From Kaistia adipata DSM 17808 (GTDB lineage: Bacteria; Pseudomonadota; Alphaproteobacteria; Rhizobiales; Kaistiaceae): DNA of 64,000 nucleotides. The translations under genes and the position numbers were made by a program. Where the stretch lies: the NCBI RefSeq assembly GCF_000423225.1, contig NZ_KE383992.1:498971-562970 (forward strand). Reading direction: 5' to 3'. Positions 35,050 to 43,864 of this stretch are shown one piece after another (the first letter of the stretch is position 1; each line of letters starts with the position of its first letter). Below the pieces are notes generated by a model. That model was not told the DNA's origin, did no database searches, and saw only the letters and a program-made list of their open reading frames with translations.

Positions 35050-36000
35050 ATGCGTCTCCTGCGCAGCGCCCTGCTCGCTTCCCTCCTTATCGCCACCGCC
35101 CTGCCCGCGCTCGCCGCGCCGGTGGTGGCGCCGCCCGGCAACCGCTCCGCCGAGCAGCCCGAGATCGACATGAGCTCGATCAAGCGCGCCGGCGAGACCA
35201 AGGAGAGCTTCGAGGCGAAATACCGCCGGATCTACGCGCTGCTGAAGCGCGACAAGACGCTGATCCGCTCGATCAAGCGCTCCGCCCAGACCTATGGCGT
35301 CGACCCGGTGCACCTGATCGGCGCCATCATCGGCGAGCACACCTACAATGTCGGCGGCCTCGACAGCGCGCAGTCCTACTACGTCAAGGCGCTCGCCTAT
35401 CTCGGCACCAAGGACCTCGCCTTCGGCTACAAGGGCGAGAGCGTCACCGACTTCGTCGCCCGGCCGCAATTCGCCGCCTGCGAGGGCCTCGAGGCGGACT
35501 ACGACCTCTGGACCTGCCGCGAGGACGTCTGGGATGCGAGCTTCCGCGGCAAGACCGTCAACGGCAAGTCGTTCCCGCGCGACCGCTTCTCCAAGGTGTT
35601 CTTCCAACCGCTCTATGCCGGCCAGACCTTCGGCCTCGGCCAGATCAATCCGCTGACCGCGCTCACCGTCAGCGACATCGTGCACCGGAAGAGCGGCCTG
35701 CCGCTGCTCGACGCCGAACGGGCGCCGCAGCTCTACCAGGCGATCATGGATCCCAACATGTCGCTCGACTACATGGCGGCGATCATCCGCCTGTCGATCG
35801 ATGTCTACCGCGACACGGCCGGCGTCGACATTTCCCAGAATCCCGGCCTGACGGCGACGCTCTACAATGTCGGCGACGTCAAGGTGCGGGCCCGGGCGCT
35901 CGCCGCCGCGCGCAAGAAGAACAAGTCGGCCATGCCGCAGGAAAACTACTATGGCTGGCTGGTCAACGACCGGCTGGACGAGCTGCGCGCCCTGCTCTGA
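35050..36000 (+). CDS. DUF1402 exported protein
   Basis: A 316-aa protein with a clear signal peptide (MRLLRSALLASLLIATALPA, cleavage after ALA near residue 23). It has a lysozyme-like look in the mature part (VDPVHLIGAIIGEHTYNVGG, FFQPLYAGQTFGLGQINPLT, LDYMAAIIRLSIDVY). DUF1402 is a Rhizobiales family often annotated as a putative soluble lytic transglycosylase-like protein. The GEH and GLGQINP segments recall the SLT fold, but activity is unproven. Probably periplasmic. It stands alone between the hslU stem-loop and a convergent regulator. Confidence 0.8.
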   Translation: MRLLRSALLASLLIATALPALAAPVVAPPGNRSAEQPEIDMSSIKRAGETKESFEAKYRRIYALLKRDKTLIRSIKRSAQTYGVDPVHLIGAIIGEHTYNVGGLDSAQSYYVKALAYLGTKDLAFGYKGESVTDFVARPQFAACEGLEADYDLWTCREDVWDASFRGKTVNGKSFPRDRFSKVFFQPLYAGQTFGLGQINPLTALTVSDIVHRKSGLPLLDAERAPQLYQAIMDPNMSLDYMAAIIRLSIDVYRDTAGVDISQNPGLTATLYNVGDVKVRARALAAARKKNKSAMPQENYYGWLVNDRLDELRALL

Positions 36001-36012
36001 GCCTCCGCCGCG

Positions 36013-36432
36013 CTATTTGAGCGTCGTCCGGTCCTGCGGCTGATCGGCCTGCAATTCCCGCCGCGCCGCGTCCTTCGCGGCGGCGTCGCGCAGCGCCTTC
36101 TTCACGTCCTGTAACGATTTCACGCTCAGGCCGCCGATCTCGGCGGCGAGGAGATGCGCCAGCTCGGTCGCCTCGGGGGCGAGCCCCGCCGTGTCGACGG
36201 TGACGCGCGGATGCGAGCGCTGCGCCAGACGCTGCAGCTCCTCCGCCTCGTCCCAGATCACGTTGAAATAGACGATGACGCGCTGGACCAGGAACCAGCT
36301 CGGGCTGCCGCGCCGTCCGTGCTCAAGCGCCGAGAGATAGGAGCTCGACACCTCGAGGCTCGCGGCCATGTCCTTCAGCGACACGCCGCGTTCCTCGCGC
36401 ATCTCGCGCAGGCGCTGACCGAACGGCGTCAT
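36013..36432 (-). CDS. XRE-family helix-turn-helix regulator
   Basis: A 139-aa protein. The N-terminal HTH reads MTPFGQRLREMREERGVSLK then DMAASLEVSSSYLSALEHGR (DNA-recognition helix SSSYLSALE). The C-terminal 70 residues are helical and charged with no known effector domain. The ATG overlaps the smr stop (36429-36432), so it is made from the mltA-smr transcript. The target is unknown; a cell-wall stress role is only suggested by the neighbours. Confidence 0.85.
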   Translation of the reverse strand: MTPFGQRLREMREERGVSLKDMAASLEVSSSYLSALEHGRRGSPSWFLVQRVIVYFNVIWDEAEELQRLAQRSHPRVTVDTAGLAPEATELAHLLAAEIGGLSVKSLQDVKKALRDAAAKDAARRELQADQPQDRTTLK

Positions 36433-37016
36433 GCGCCACCCGCCTTGTGCGCCGTCCGCTTCTTGCGGATCCGCACATAGAGCGCGCCGCCGCCGCCATG
36501 GCTGCGATGCGCCTCCTCGAAGCCGATGACGATGCCGCGCAGGCCGGGTTCGGCCAGCCATTGCGGCACGCGCCGGCGCAGCACGCCGCGCTCGGTCATG
36601 CCGAAGGGATCCTCGCCCGTTGCCTTGCCCTTGCCGGTGATGACGATGACGAGCTTGGCGCCCCGCGCCTGCGCATCGATAAGGAATCCGCGCAGCCGGT
36701 CATGCGCATCCATCTGCGTCAGCCCATGCAAATCGATGCGGCCGTCGATCTCGATCGTGCCGCGCGCGACCTTGGTCAGCGTGCGGCGCTCGATCGGATG
36801 CAATGGCGGCGGCGGCGCGGGCTTGCCGGCCTTGCCGAGCTTCATCCCCGCCTCCGCCGGCTTCGGCGGCTCTCCCGCCGCCGGCTTCGCCTCGACGGCC
36901 GGGGCCTCCGGCGGCTCGACGATGGCGTCTTCCGGCCGGAGCGGCGCGACGGTACGCGCGACCGTCGCCCAGAGCGTACGCTCCTCGCCCGAGAGATTGC
37001 GCTTGCGGCGGGTCAT
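36429..37016 (-). CDS. Smr domain protein
   Basis: A 195-aa protein with the Smr endonuclease domain at the C-terminus: RIDLHGLTQMDAHDRLRGFL, LVIVITGKGKATGEDPFG, then GIVIGFEEAHRSHGGGGALY. The DLHG and TGKG motifs are intact. Smr domains cut or nick nucleic acids, and related proteins act on collided ribosomes; the role in this family is not settled. The N-terminal half is Pro/Ala-rich and low complexity. It overlaps mltA by 4 bp and the regulator by 4 bp. Confidence 0.9.
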   Translation of the reverse strand: MTRRKRNLSGEERTLWATVARTVAPLRPEDAIVEPPEAPAVEAKPAAGEPPKPAEAGMKLGKAGKPAPPPPLHPIERRTLTKVARGTIEIDGRIDLHGLTQMDAHDRLRGFLIDAQARGAKLVIVITGKGKATGEDPFGMTERGVLRRRVPQWLAEPGLRGIVIGFEEAHRSHGGGGALYVRIRKKRTAHKAGGA

Positions 37017-38119
37017 GTCGTGCCGCTCGACTTGCCCTTGGGCGCCAGCACGATGAAATCGCCGGATGCCTGCATGCGGCCGGCGATGCGCCCGGCATCG
37101 TCGCCGGACCCGAAGAAGATATCGCCCCGACCCGGGCCGAGAATGGCCGAGCCGGTATCCTGCGCCACCATCAGCCGGCGCAGCGCGCGACCGCCCTCCT
37201 CGGCCGGCAGCCTGGTGTCGATCCAGACCGGCGCATGGAAGGTGTGCAACGTGCGGTCGACGGCCAGGCTGCGGCCGGCGGTCAGCGGAACCTTGGCGGC
37301 GGCGATCGGCCCCAGCGCCGGATCGGTCACCGGCGCCTCGCGGAAGAAGATGTAGGAGCGGTTCTGCCAGATGATCTCGGACGCCTCGTCCGGATGGGCG
37401 GCGAACCAGTCGCGGATCGACTGCATGGTGACGCCGCCCTTCGGCAGCAGTCCCCGTTCCAGCAGCACGCGGCCGACCGGCGTGTAGGCATGGCCCGACT
37501 TCGCCGCATAGGTGACGCGCCGGACCGCGCCATCTGGCAGGCGCAACCGCGCCGCGCCCTGGATATGGATGAAGAGCGCGTCGACCCGATCGGCCAGATA
37601 GGCGATCTCCAGCCCGCGCCCGTCCAGCGCGCCGCGCTCGATGGCGCCGCGGTCGAAGAAGGGCTCGAACCCCGCCTCCGTGCGGCGCGCAAAACGCATG
37701 CCCGGCTCGAGCCCGGGCGGTGGATCGGTTTCATCGACCTCGACCAGTTCCGGCGGCGGCGCGTGCAGCGGCACGGCGAAGCCGGCCGTCAGCGTCATCG
37801 ACGCGGCTACCTCGGGTTCATAGAAGCCGGTGAAAAAGCCGCCCGCCGGTTCGACGACCCGCAAGGGCTGGAAATGCGTCTCGAAGAAGGCTTTCGCCGC
37901 CCCGCGATCGAGATCGGCGGGGAGCTTGGCGGCGAACGCGGCGACCTCGGCGAGCGCCGCGCCGTCGATGCCGAGCGCGCGCGTCTTCGGCGGATGCGCG
38001 GCCGCGTGGACGGCGCTCAGATGGAAAGCGCGCCAAGCAGCGGCGTGGTCATCATCCCGCCAGCCGTCGAGCGCCTCGAAGCTGACCGGCACGCGGCTGG
38101 TGTTGGATTCCGTCGACAC
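37013..38119 (-). CDS. mltA: Membrane-bound lytic murein transglycosylase A family protein
   Basis: A 368-aa MltA/3D-domain protein that cleaves peptidoglycan glycan strands to 1,6-anhydro products. It shows FFTGFYEPEVAASMTLTAGF, FFDRGAIERGALDGRGLEIA and the C-terminal 3D-domain signature RLMVAQDTGSAILGPGRGD (catalytic Asp in QDTGSAI). No signal peptide or lipobox is evident at the N-terminus (MSTESNTSRVPVSFEAL), and the Tim44-like gene directly upstream leaves no room for one, so the export route is unclear. Its 3' end overlaps smr by 4 bp. Confidence 0.9.
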   Translation of the reverse strand: MSTESNTSRVPVSFEALDGWRDDDHAAAWRAFHLSAVHAAAHPPKTRALGIDGAALAEVAAFAAKLPADLDRGAAKAFFETHFQPLRVVEPAGGFFTGFYEPEVAASMTLTAGFAVPLHAPPPELVEVDETDPPPGLEPGMRFARRTEAGFEPFFDRGAIERGALDGRGLEIAYLADRVDALFIHIQGAARLRLPDGAVRRVTYAAKSGHAYTPVGRVLLERGLLPKGGVTMQSIRDWFAAHPDEASEIIWQNRSYIFFREAPVTDPALGPIAAAKVPLTAGRSLAVDRTLHTFHAPVWIDTRLPAEEGGRALRRLMVAQDTGSAILGPGRGDIFFGSGDDAGRIAGRMQASGDFIVLAPKGKSSGTT

Positions 38120-38134
38120 GGCAGGAGGTCCCGG

Positions 38135-38863
38135 TCATTCGACGGTTTCGGTCGCCACCAGCGTCCAGTTCGGGTCGCGGGACGACACGTCGCGCGCGAA
38201 GGTCCAGATGTCGGTGACGTCGGCGATGTGGACCGGATCCCCGTCCACCACCTCGCCGTCCTTGTTGCGGGTCGCCGAGATCAGCTTGGAGACAAACTTG
38301 ACCGACACCTGCTCGGTGCTGCCCTTCAGGGCCGCGTCGACCATCTCGACCTTCTCGAAGCCGACGAAGTTGAACTCCACCGTTTCGCCGCGCGCCTCGC
38401 GCTCGCTGATCGCGCCCGAGAAGCCGTCGAAGACCTCGCGGCCGAGCAGCGGCTTCAGCGCCTTGCGATCGCCCTGGGCGAAGGCCGTGACGATCATCTC
38501 GTAGGCGGTGCGGGCGCCATCGATGAATTGCTGCGGGTCGAAATTACGGTCGGCCGCGATGATCGCGCCGAGCGCGGCGGCGAGCGGCGTGCCGGGCGCG
38601 GCGACGGCGGTGATCCGCTGGTCTTCGCCGGCGGCGGCCTGGGCCGGCGCGGCGGCATCGTCATTCGCCGACGGACGGCGCGGCAGCGCCACGACCTTGT
38701 CGCCGGCCGCCGCATCCGCCTCGTTCGTCTTGGTGCGGGAATAGGGATCGAAGGGCGGGCGCTCATTGCCCGTCCGCTGCCCCAGCACGCTGCGCAGCTT
38801 GAAGAAGATCACCACCGCCAGGACGAGGAAGATCAGCGTGTAGATATCGACGAAGCCGTTCAT
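38135..38863 (-). CDS. Tim44/TimA family protein
   Basis: A 242-aa protein with an N-terminal transmembrane anchor (MNGFVDIYTLIFLVLAVVIF), an acidic/Ala linker and a C-terminal Tim44 domain from about residue 95 (NFDPQQFIDGARTAYEMIVT and VSVKFVSKLISATRNKDGEV). Bacterial TimA-like proteins are membrane-anchored relatives of the mitochondrial import motor adaptor; their bacterial role is not firmly known. It is upstream of mltA in a short operon and is divergent from secB. Confidence 0.88.
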   Translation of the reverse strand: MNGFVDIYTLIFLVLAVVIFFKLRSVLGQRTGNERPPFDPYSRTKTNEADAAAGDKVVALPRRPSANDDAAAPAQAAAGEDQRITAVAAPGTPLAAALGAIIAADRNFDPQQFIDGARTAYEMIVTAFAQGDRKALKPLLGREVFDGFSGAISEREARGETVEFNFVGFEKVEMVDAALKGSTEQVSVKFVSKLISATRNKDGEVVDGDPVHIADVTDIWTFARDVSSRDPNWTLVATETVE

Positions 38864-39136
38864 GCCGAAGGCATCCTGTCCTGTTCTTGGGGGCCCATGA
38901 AACCGGGTCTGAGGCCGGAAATGCGCGTTCGAGCAATCATGGACCCAATGTGGTAATCGTTGGGCGTCGATCCAAGTCCGTCAAGGTCCACCATCCGTCA
39001 AGGGCTGAGCCTCGCGGCGATACCATGCGGCTTCCGACCGACCTCGTACAGCGCTTGTATCACCGAGACGGAAGTGTTAGCGAGCCCAGTTGTCAAGATC
39101 AGGCCATTCGGCCGATTGTTCCAGGGGAGCCGCCAT

Positions 39137-39622
39137 ATGGCCGATGAAACCGAAAACGGCGCGGGCCAGCTGACCCAGCCGAATCTCTCCATCCTGCTGC
39201 AGTATGTGAAGGACCAGTCCTTCGAGAATCCGGGCGCTCCGCGCTCGCTCGGTCCGCGTCGCACCGCCCCGTCCATCAACATCGGCATCAATGTCGGCGC
39301 CACGCCGCTCGACGGTGACGACTACGAGATCGAGCTGCGCCTCGAGGGCCGCGCCGCCGAAGGCGACCAGGCGATCTTCGTCGCCGAGCTGGTCTATGCC
39401 GGCGTCTTCCGCGTCTCGAACGTGCCGCAGGAGAACCTGGCCCCGATCCTGATGATCGAGTGCCCGCGCCTGCTGTTCCCGTTCGCCCGCCAGATCCTCG
39501 CCGACATGACCCGCAATGGCGGCTTCCCGCCGCTGCTGGTCGATCCGGTCGACTTCACCCAGCTCTATCGCCAGCGCCTGATGGAGATGGCGGCCGCCCA
39601 GCAGGGCGCCCGCCCGAGCTGA
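39137..39622 (+). CDS. secB: Protein-export chaperone SecB
   Basis: A 161-aa tetrameric chaperone that keeps preproteins unfolded and passes them to SecA. The family blocks [55 protein letters not shown] and [20 protein letters not shown] are present. Start 39137 ([11 protein letters not shown]) is preceded by AGGGGAGCC; an open frame back to 38960 is not needed. It is followed by a good terminator shared with the convergent dnaQ. Confidence 0.97.
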   Translation: MADETENGAGQLTQPNLSILLQYVKDQSFENPGAPRSLGPRRTAPSINIGINVGATPLDGDDYEIELRLEGRAAEGDQAIFVAELVYAGVFRVSNVPQENLAPILMIECPRLLFPFARQILADMTRNGGFPPLLVDPVDFTQLYRQRLMEMAAAQQGARPS

Positions 39623-39657
39623 GGCATTCGCGCGTCCAGCGCGATCGCGAAATCAAG

Positions 39658-39695
39658 AAGCCCCTGTTCCCCACGGATCAGGGGCTTTTCTTTTG
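39658..39695. terminator. Bidirectional Rho-independent terminator between secB and dnaQ
   Basis: AAGCCCCTG pairs with CAGGGGCTT around a 12-nt loop. TTTTCTTTT follows on the plus strand, and a mixed T stretch follows on the minus strand. It ends both convergent genes. Confidence 0.85.
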
Positions 39696-39700
39696 GGCCT

Positions 39701-40420
39701 TTACTCGGCCGCCAGCTCTTCCGGCATATAGGCCTTCCACAGCGCGGCATCGCCCATCTTGCCGATGAAGGCGCTGTGCGCCGCATGTTCCTCCGCCGTG
39801 ACGCGAAAACCGCGCGGCACCGGCCGCTGCTGCGTCGGCGCCAAGACGATCGGCCCGCTGTCGTCGGTCGTCGCCGTCGTCTCGTCGGAGACGAGCACCA
39901 GGTCGGGCTGGCGGCCGCCGATCAGCTCGAGATAGACGTCGGCGAGCAGCACCGAGTCGATCAGGCCGCCATGGACGGTTCGCTTGCTGGCATCGATGCC
40001 GTAGCGCGAGCAGAGCGCGTCGAGCGAATTCGGCCCCATCGGATGCTTGCGCCGCGCCAGCACCAGCGTGTCGATCACGCGCTCGGGCGGGATCGGCGGC
40101 TTGCCGAGGCGAGCAAACTCCGCATTGATGAAGCTGATGTCGAAACTGGCGTTGTGGGCGATCAGCGTCGCATCGCCGATGAAGTCGATGAAATCGTCGA
40201 CGACGGCGCTGAACAGCGGCTTGTCGGAAAGGAACTCCTCCGAAAGCCCGTGCACGCGGAACGCCTCTTCCGGCATCGACCGTTCGGGATTGATGTAGAT
40301 GTGAAAATCGCGGCCGGTCGGCAGGTGGTTGAAGAGCTCGACCGCGCCGATTTCGACCAGGCGGTCGCCCTTCAGCGGCTCCAGCCCGGTGGTTTCCGTA
40401 TCGAAGACGATCTCGCGCAA
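39701..40420 (-). CDS. dnaQ: DNA polymerase III epsilon subunit (proofreading exonuclease)
   Basis: A 239-aa DEDDh exonuclease. It starts at a TTG (40420) with a GGAGCAGGA site, giving MREIVFDTETTGLEPLKG (ExoI DxE). ATLIAHNASFDISFINAEF (ExoII) and TVHGGLIDSVLLADVYLEL (ExoIII with HxxxxxD) follow. It proofreads for the replicative polymerase. A longer frame to 40471 has no conserved extra residues. The gene leads into the replication-linked cluster next to the proposed origin. Confidence 0.95.
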   Translation of the reverse strand: MREIVFDTETTGLEPLKGDRLVEIGAVELFNHLPTGRDFHIYINPERSMPEEAFRVHGLSEEFLSDKPLFSAVVDDFIDFIGDATLIAHNASFDISFINAEFARLGKPPIPPERVIDTLVLARRKHPMGPNSLDALCSRYGIDASKRTVHGGLIDSVLLADVYLELIGGRQPDLVLVSDETTATTDDSGPIVLAPTQQRPVPRGFRVTAEEHAAHSAFIGKMGDAALWKAYMPEELAAE

Positions 40421-40500
40421 CGTCCTGCTCCGCTTCAGCTCTTGGTCATCGTGACAAGTCGGGACCGGCAATGCAACGCCCGGGCGCCGGTCGAAACGCC

Positions 40501-41109
40501 TCAGGGCGCATGGCTGCGGGCCGCCGCCGTGGCCGCGAGCGCCCGGACGATGCCGTCGACGCGATAGGCGGCCTCCGCCTTGCTGCCGCCCGTCTCGACG
40601 ATGAAATGCGCCCGCCGGCGCTTCTCGGCGTCCGGCATCTGCCGCGCCAGGATCGCGGCGAGCCGCGCCTCCGTCATGCCCGGCCGCTCCAGCACGCGCT
40701 GCGCCTGGATATCCGCCGGCGCGCTGGCGACGACGACGACATCGACGCGCTTCTCGCCGCCCGTCTCGAACAGAAGCGGCACGTCAAGCACGAACATCGA
40801 ACGGCCCTGGCGACGCGCCTCGGCCATGCGCTCGGCCTCGACCGCCTGCACCATCGGATGGACGATCGCCTCGAGATGCGCGAGCGTTTCCGGTTCCTTC
40901 GCCAGGATGCCGGCCAGCTTCGTGCGATCGACCATGCCGCCCTCGATCGCCTCGGGAAAGCGGGTGGCGACGGCCGCGACGGCCGGCCCGCGATAGAGCG
41001 CGTGGACCACGGCGTCGGCATCGTGCAGCACGGCGCCATGCGCGGCGAAGAGCCGGGCCGTCGTCGACTTGCCCATGCCGATCGATCCGGTGACGCCGAT
41101 GACGATCAC
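40501..41109 (-). CDS. coaE: Dephospho-CoA kinase
   Basis: A 202-aa P-loop kinase performing the last step of CoA synthesis. It starts MIVIGVTGSIGMGKSTTARL (Walker A), with HDADAVVHALYRGPAVAAV and MFVLDVPLLFETGGEKRVDV. It overlaps aroE by 4 bp. The order dnaQ-coaE-aroE-maf-ppsR//hemE is highly conserved beside the origin in alphaproteobacteria. Confidence 0.97.
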   Translation of the reverse strand: MIVIGVTGSIGMGKSTTARLFAAHGAVLHDADAVVHALYRGPAVAAVATRFPEAIEGGMVDRTKLAGILAKEPETLAHLEAIVHPMVQAVEAERMAEARRQGRSMFVLDVPLLFETGGEKRVDVVVVASAPADIQAQRVLERPGMTEARLAAILARQMPDAEKRRRAHFIVETGGSKAEAAYRVDGIVRALAATAAARSHAP

Positions 41110-41984
41110 GCCGCGTTCCCCTCCTCGACCACGCCCATGTCGGCCAGGATCAGCCGCCGCAGTTCCGGCGTCACGGTCGGCCGCACGCCGAACCAGCGTT
41201 CGAAGCCGGGCACGGCCTGGTGCAGCAGCATGCCGAGCCCGTCGACGGTCCGGAGGCCGCGCGCCCGCGCCGCCGCGAGCAGCGGCGTCTCGAGCGGAAT
41301 ATAGACGATGTCGGTGACGAGCAGGGCGTCCGGCGCCGCCGCGAGGTCGATCACGAGCGGCGGCTGGCCTTCCATGCCGAGCGACGTCGTGTTGACGAGG
41401 AGCGAGGCGGTCGGCAGCAGGCCCGGCAGGTCCTCCCAGCCGGCGGGACGCACGACGGACCCGAAACGTTCCGCCATCGCCTCGGCGCGATCGCGGGTAC
41501 GGTTGATCACATGGATCGGCGCGAAACCGCGCTCTTTCAGCGCCCAGATCACCGCGCGTGCCGCGCCACCAGCGCCGAGCACGATCGCCGGGCCGGGATT
41601 GGCGTCGAAGCCCGGCGCCCGCTGGTCGAGATTGGCGATGAAGCCTTCCGCATCGGTGTTCGAGCCGAGCCGGCGGCCATTCTCGAGCCAGATGGTGTTG
41701 ACCGCGCCGAGCGCCGTCGCCACTGCGTCGGCCTGATCGACGGCGGCGAACGCCGCCTCCTTGTGCGGCACGGTAACGTTGCAGCCGACGAAGGGACCAT
41801 CGGGGAGGGCGGCGAAGAAGGCGGCGACCTGCTCCGGCTCGACCGCGTGGCGGACATAGTCGCCTTCGATGCCGAGTTCCGCCAGCCAGTGGCGATGGAT
41901 GATCGGCGAGCGCGAATGCTTGATCGGCCAGCCGATGACGCAGGCGGTCGGCACGGCGGTCTTCGTCGCGGCGGAGTTCGTCAT
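41106..41984 (-). CDS. aroE: Shikimate dehydrogenase
   Basis: A 292-aa NADP-dependent enzyme reducing 3-dehydroshikimate to shikimate. Substrate motifs IGWPIKHSRSPIIHRHWL and CNVTVPHKEAAFAAVD (catalytic Lys), the dinucleotide-binding AIVLGAGGAARAVIWALKE with INRTRDRAEAMAERFG, and GLGMLLHQAVPGFERWFG are all present. Flanking overlaps with coaE (4 bp) and a 9-bp gap to maf show an operon. Confidence 0.97.
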   Translation of the reverse strand: MTNSAATKTAVPTACVIGWPIKHSRSPIIHRHWLAELGIEGDYVRHAVEPEQVAAFFAALPDGPFVGCNVTVPHKEAAFAAVDQADAVATALGAVNTIWLENGRRLGSNTDAEGFIANLDQRAPGFDANPGPAIVLGAGGAARAVIWALKERGFAPIHVINRTRDRAEAMAERFGSVVRPAGWEDLPGLLPTASLLVNTTSLGMEGQPPLVIDLAAAPDALLVTDIVYIPLETPLLAAARARGLRTVDGLGMLLHQAVPGFERWFGVRPTVTPELRRLILADMGVVEEGNAA

Positions 41985-41993
41985 GATGCCTCG

Positions 41994-42581
41994 TCAGGAC
42001 GGAAGGGTGCCGAGCCGTCGCAATTCGGCGAGCAGCGGCAGGAGGGGAAGTCCGAGAATGCTGAAATAGTCGCCTTCGATGGCGGAGAACAACTGGATTC
42101 CGACGCCTTCCAGCAGATAGGCGCCGACCGACCAGAGGGCGGATTCACCCGCCGCGTCGAGATAGCGCTCGATCGCCTCGGCCGAAAGCGGCCGCATCGT
42201 CAGGTTCGCCGTGCTGACATGCTCGAAGAGGATGTCGCCATCGCGGACCAGCACGATCGCGGTCCGAAGCCGATGGGTTCGACCGGCGAGGGTCGCGATC
42301 TGCGCTGCCGCCGCTGCGCGGTCCGCGGGCTTGGTGAAACGCGCCCCGTCGAGATCGAGGACCTGGTCGGCCCCCAGTACCAGTTCACCAGGCGCTCCGA
42401 GCGCCAGCGCCTTGGCGCGCGCCAGTTCGAGCGCGATTTCCGAAGGCGTGGCGCCGGCCGCGAGCAGCGGAGCTTCCACGCTCCGTTCGTCGACGCCGGG
42501 CGAGCGGGCCTCGAAGGCGACGCCGGCGTTTCGGAGCAGGGCGATGCGGGTGGAACTGGTCGAGGCGAGGACGAGCGTCAT
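41994..42581 (-). CDS. maf: Maf family nucleotide pyrophosphatase
   Basis: A 195-aa Maf protein. [20 protein letters not shown], the conserved ELARAKALA region and [11 protein letters not shown] match the family of nucleoside triphosphate pyrophosphatases acting on modified or canonical pyrimidine NTPs. The catalytic Asp of GADQ is present. Some alphas carry two paralogues; this is the copy next to the origin. It overlaps the ppsR stop by 4 bp. Confidence 0.94.
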   Translation of the reverse strand: MTLVLASTSSTRIALLRNAGVAFEARSPGVDERSVEAPLLAAGATPSEIALELARAKALALGAPGELVLGADQVLDLDGARFTKPADRAAAAAQIATLAGRTHRLRTAIVLVRDGDILFEHVSTANLTMRPLSAEAIERYLDAAGESALWSVGAYLLEGVGIQLFSAIEGDYFSILGLPLLPLLAELRRLGTLPS

Positions 42582-43453
42582 GACGCAAAGCCGTCCTTGA
42601 TGCCGTCCGCGCCAGAACCGTCCCGTCCGGTCATCTGCCGGTTGCGCAACGCGAGGATGGCGGCCGCCGTTTCCTCGATCGAGCGCCGCGTCACGTCGAT
42701 CACCGGCCAGCCGTTGCGCGCGCAGATCTTGCGCGTTGCCGCGATCTCGTTGGCGACGGCGGCGCGATCGACATAGGGATCGTCCTCGCCGCCAAAGGCA
42801 GCATTGGAAAGCACACGGTTCTCGCGCATCTGCACGATCCGGTCGGGCGTCGCGACCAGGCCGACGATCAGCGGTTTTCGCGCCGCCTCGAGCTCCAGGG
42901 GAAGACCGATCCCCGGCACGATCGGAATGTTGGCGGTGCGGACGCCGCGATTGGCGAGATAGATACTGGTCGGCGTCTTCGAGGTCCGACTGACGCCGAT
43001 GATGACGATCTCGGCGAGGTCGAGATCCTCCGGCAGCTGCCCGTCATCATGCATCATCGTGAAGGTCAGCGCCTCGATGCGGCGGAAATAGTCGCCGTCG
43101 AGCGAATGCTGCGCGCCGACGCGCCCCTGGCTCGATGCGCCGAGATAGGACTGGAACACCTGCAGCACTGGATCGAGCACCGAGAAGCAGGGCACGCCGA
43201 TGTCGCGGCAGCCCTGCTCGAGCATCGCCGCCATGACGCGATCGACCAGGGTGTAGAGGATGATGCCGGGCTGCTGCTCGATTTCCTGCAACAGGCGATC
43301 GATCTGCTTCGGCGCGCGCACCATGGAATGCATGTGCTCGATCACCATAACGCCCGGATATTGCGCCGAAGCGGCCCGACCGACGGTCAGAAGCGTCTCG
43401 CCGGTCGCGTCGGAAATCAGGTGCAGGTGCAGGTGGCGGGACTCGTTCTTCAC
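42578..43453 (-). CDS. ppsR: Pyruvate, water dikinase regulatory protein (DUF299 kinase/phosphorylase)
   Basis: A 291-aa bifunctional serine/threonine kinase/pyrophosphorylase acting on PEP synthase or PPDK. It starts at a GTG (43453), giving [20 protein letters not shown] with the family's opening. Later come [20 protein letters not shown], the P-loop-like [20 protein letters not shown], and [20 protein letters not shown]. An ATG at 43546 would extend into the origin-like region and is less likely. First gene left of that region, running outward. Confidence 0.94.
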   Translation of the reverse strand: MKNESRHLHLHLISDATGETLLTVGRAASAQYPGVMVIEHMHSMVRAPKQIDRLLQEIEQQPGIILYTLVDRVMAAMLEQGCRDIGVPCFSVLDPVLQVFQSYLGASSQGRVGAQHSLDGDYFRRIEALTFTMMHDDGQLPEDLDLAEIVIIGVSRTSKTPTSIYLANRGVRTANIPIVPGIGLPLELEAARKPLIVGLVATPDRIVQMRENRVLSNAAFGGEDDPYVDRAAVANEIAATRKICARNGWPVIDVTRRSIEETAAAILALRNRQMTGRDGSGADGIKDGFAS

Positions 43454-43598
43454 ACTCTCATCCCCAGGGCTGTGGACGGGCACGGGAAAACACCGCCACG
43501 CCGGCTCCGATCCCCGACTTGTCACCGATCGGGTTGGATTGATCAACAGCGGCTCCGGCTGGGGAGATCGAGTCCGGGGCTGTCGACGGAATCGGGGA

Positions 43599-43613
43599 TT
43601 AACGAGTTATTAA
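43599..43613. promoter_or_regulatory. CtrA box 1 (TTAA-N7-TTAA)
   Basis: TTAACGAGTTATTAA is a perfect match to the CtrA full-site consensus TTAA-N7-TTAA, in the AT-rich part of the origin-like region. The last half is followed by CC. Confidence 0.7.
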
Positions 43614-43621
43614 CCTATGCG

Positions 43622-43636
43622 TTAAGGGGATATTAA
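43622..43636. promoter_or_regulatory. CtrA box 2 (TTAA-N7-TTAA)
   Basis: TTAAGGGGATATTAA is a second perfect TTAA-N7-TTAA site, starting 23 bp after the start of box 1. Together the four half-sites lie within 38 bp. Confidence 0.7.
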
Positions 43637-43784
43637 CACTGATGGCGGAACCGGGCCAATCTTGGGGATTGGCGAAAAACGCAGATCGTCCAAAGAGATG
43701 AGCGTCGCCATCCACGCCCTGTCCCCAGCCGCGCCGGTACGGGGGTGAAAACGCCGGGTTTTTCATGCGGCGCCTCGGTCGCAT

Positions 43785-43815
43785 TGTGGACAGCGCTGAA
43801 TGACGCTAATCCACA
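43785..43815. promoter_or_regulatory. Pair of DnaA-box-like sites
   Basis: TGTGGACAG (43785-43793) and TAATCCACA (43807-43815, one mismatch to TTATCCACA) are 13 bp apart, between the CtrA boxes and hemE. Confidence 0.55.
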
Positions 43816-43864
43816 GCCTAAAAGAAGAAAAACTACAGATAGATCTCTTATTTGGTGGGTGGTG

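Larger units (their letters stand above)
43454..43864. other. oriC: Proposed chromosomal replication origin (oriC) between ppsR and hemE
   Basis: A 411-bp gene-free region, locally AT-rich in a GC-rich chromosome, between the divergent ppsR and hemE. It holds two perfect TTAA-N7-TTAA CtrA boxes (43599-43613, 43622-43636). DnaA-box-like sites are at 43785-43793 (TGTGGACAG) and 43807-43815 (TAATCCACA), and a weaker one is at 43471-43479 (TGTGGACGG). The Caulobacter origin lies beside hemE and carries both site types. Genes on each side run outward, and parAB with parS lie within 11 kb. All of this points to oriC. Confidence 0.8.
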
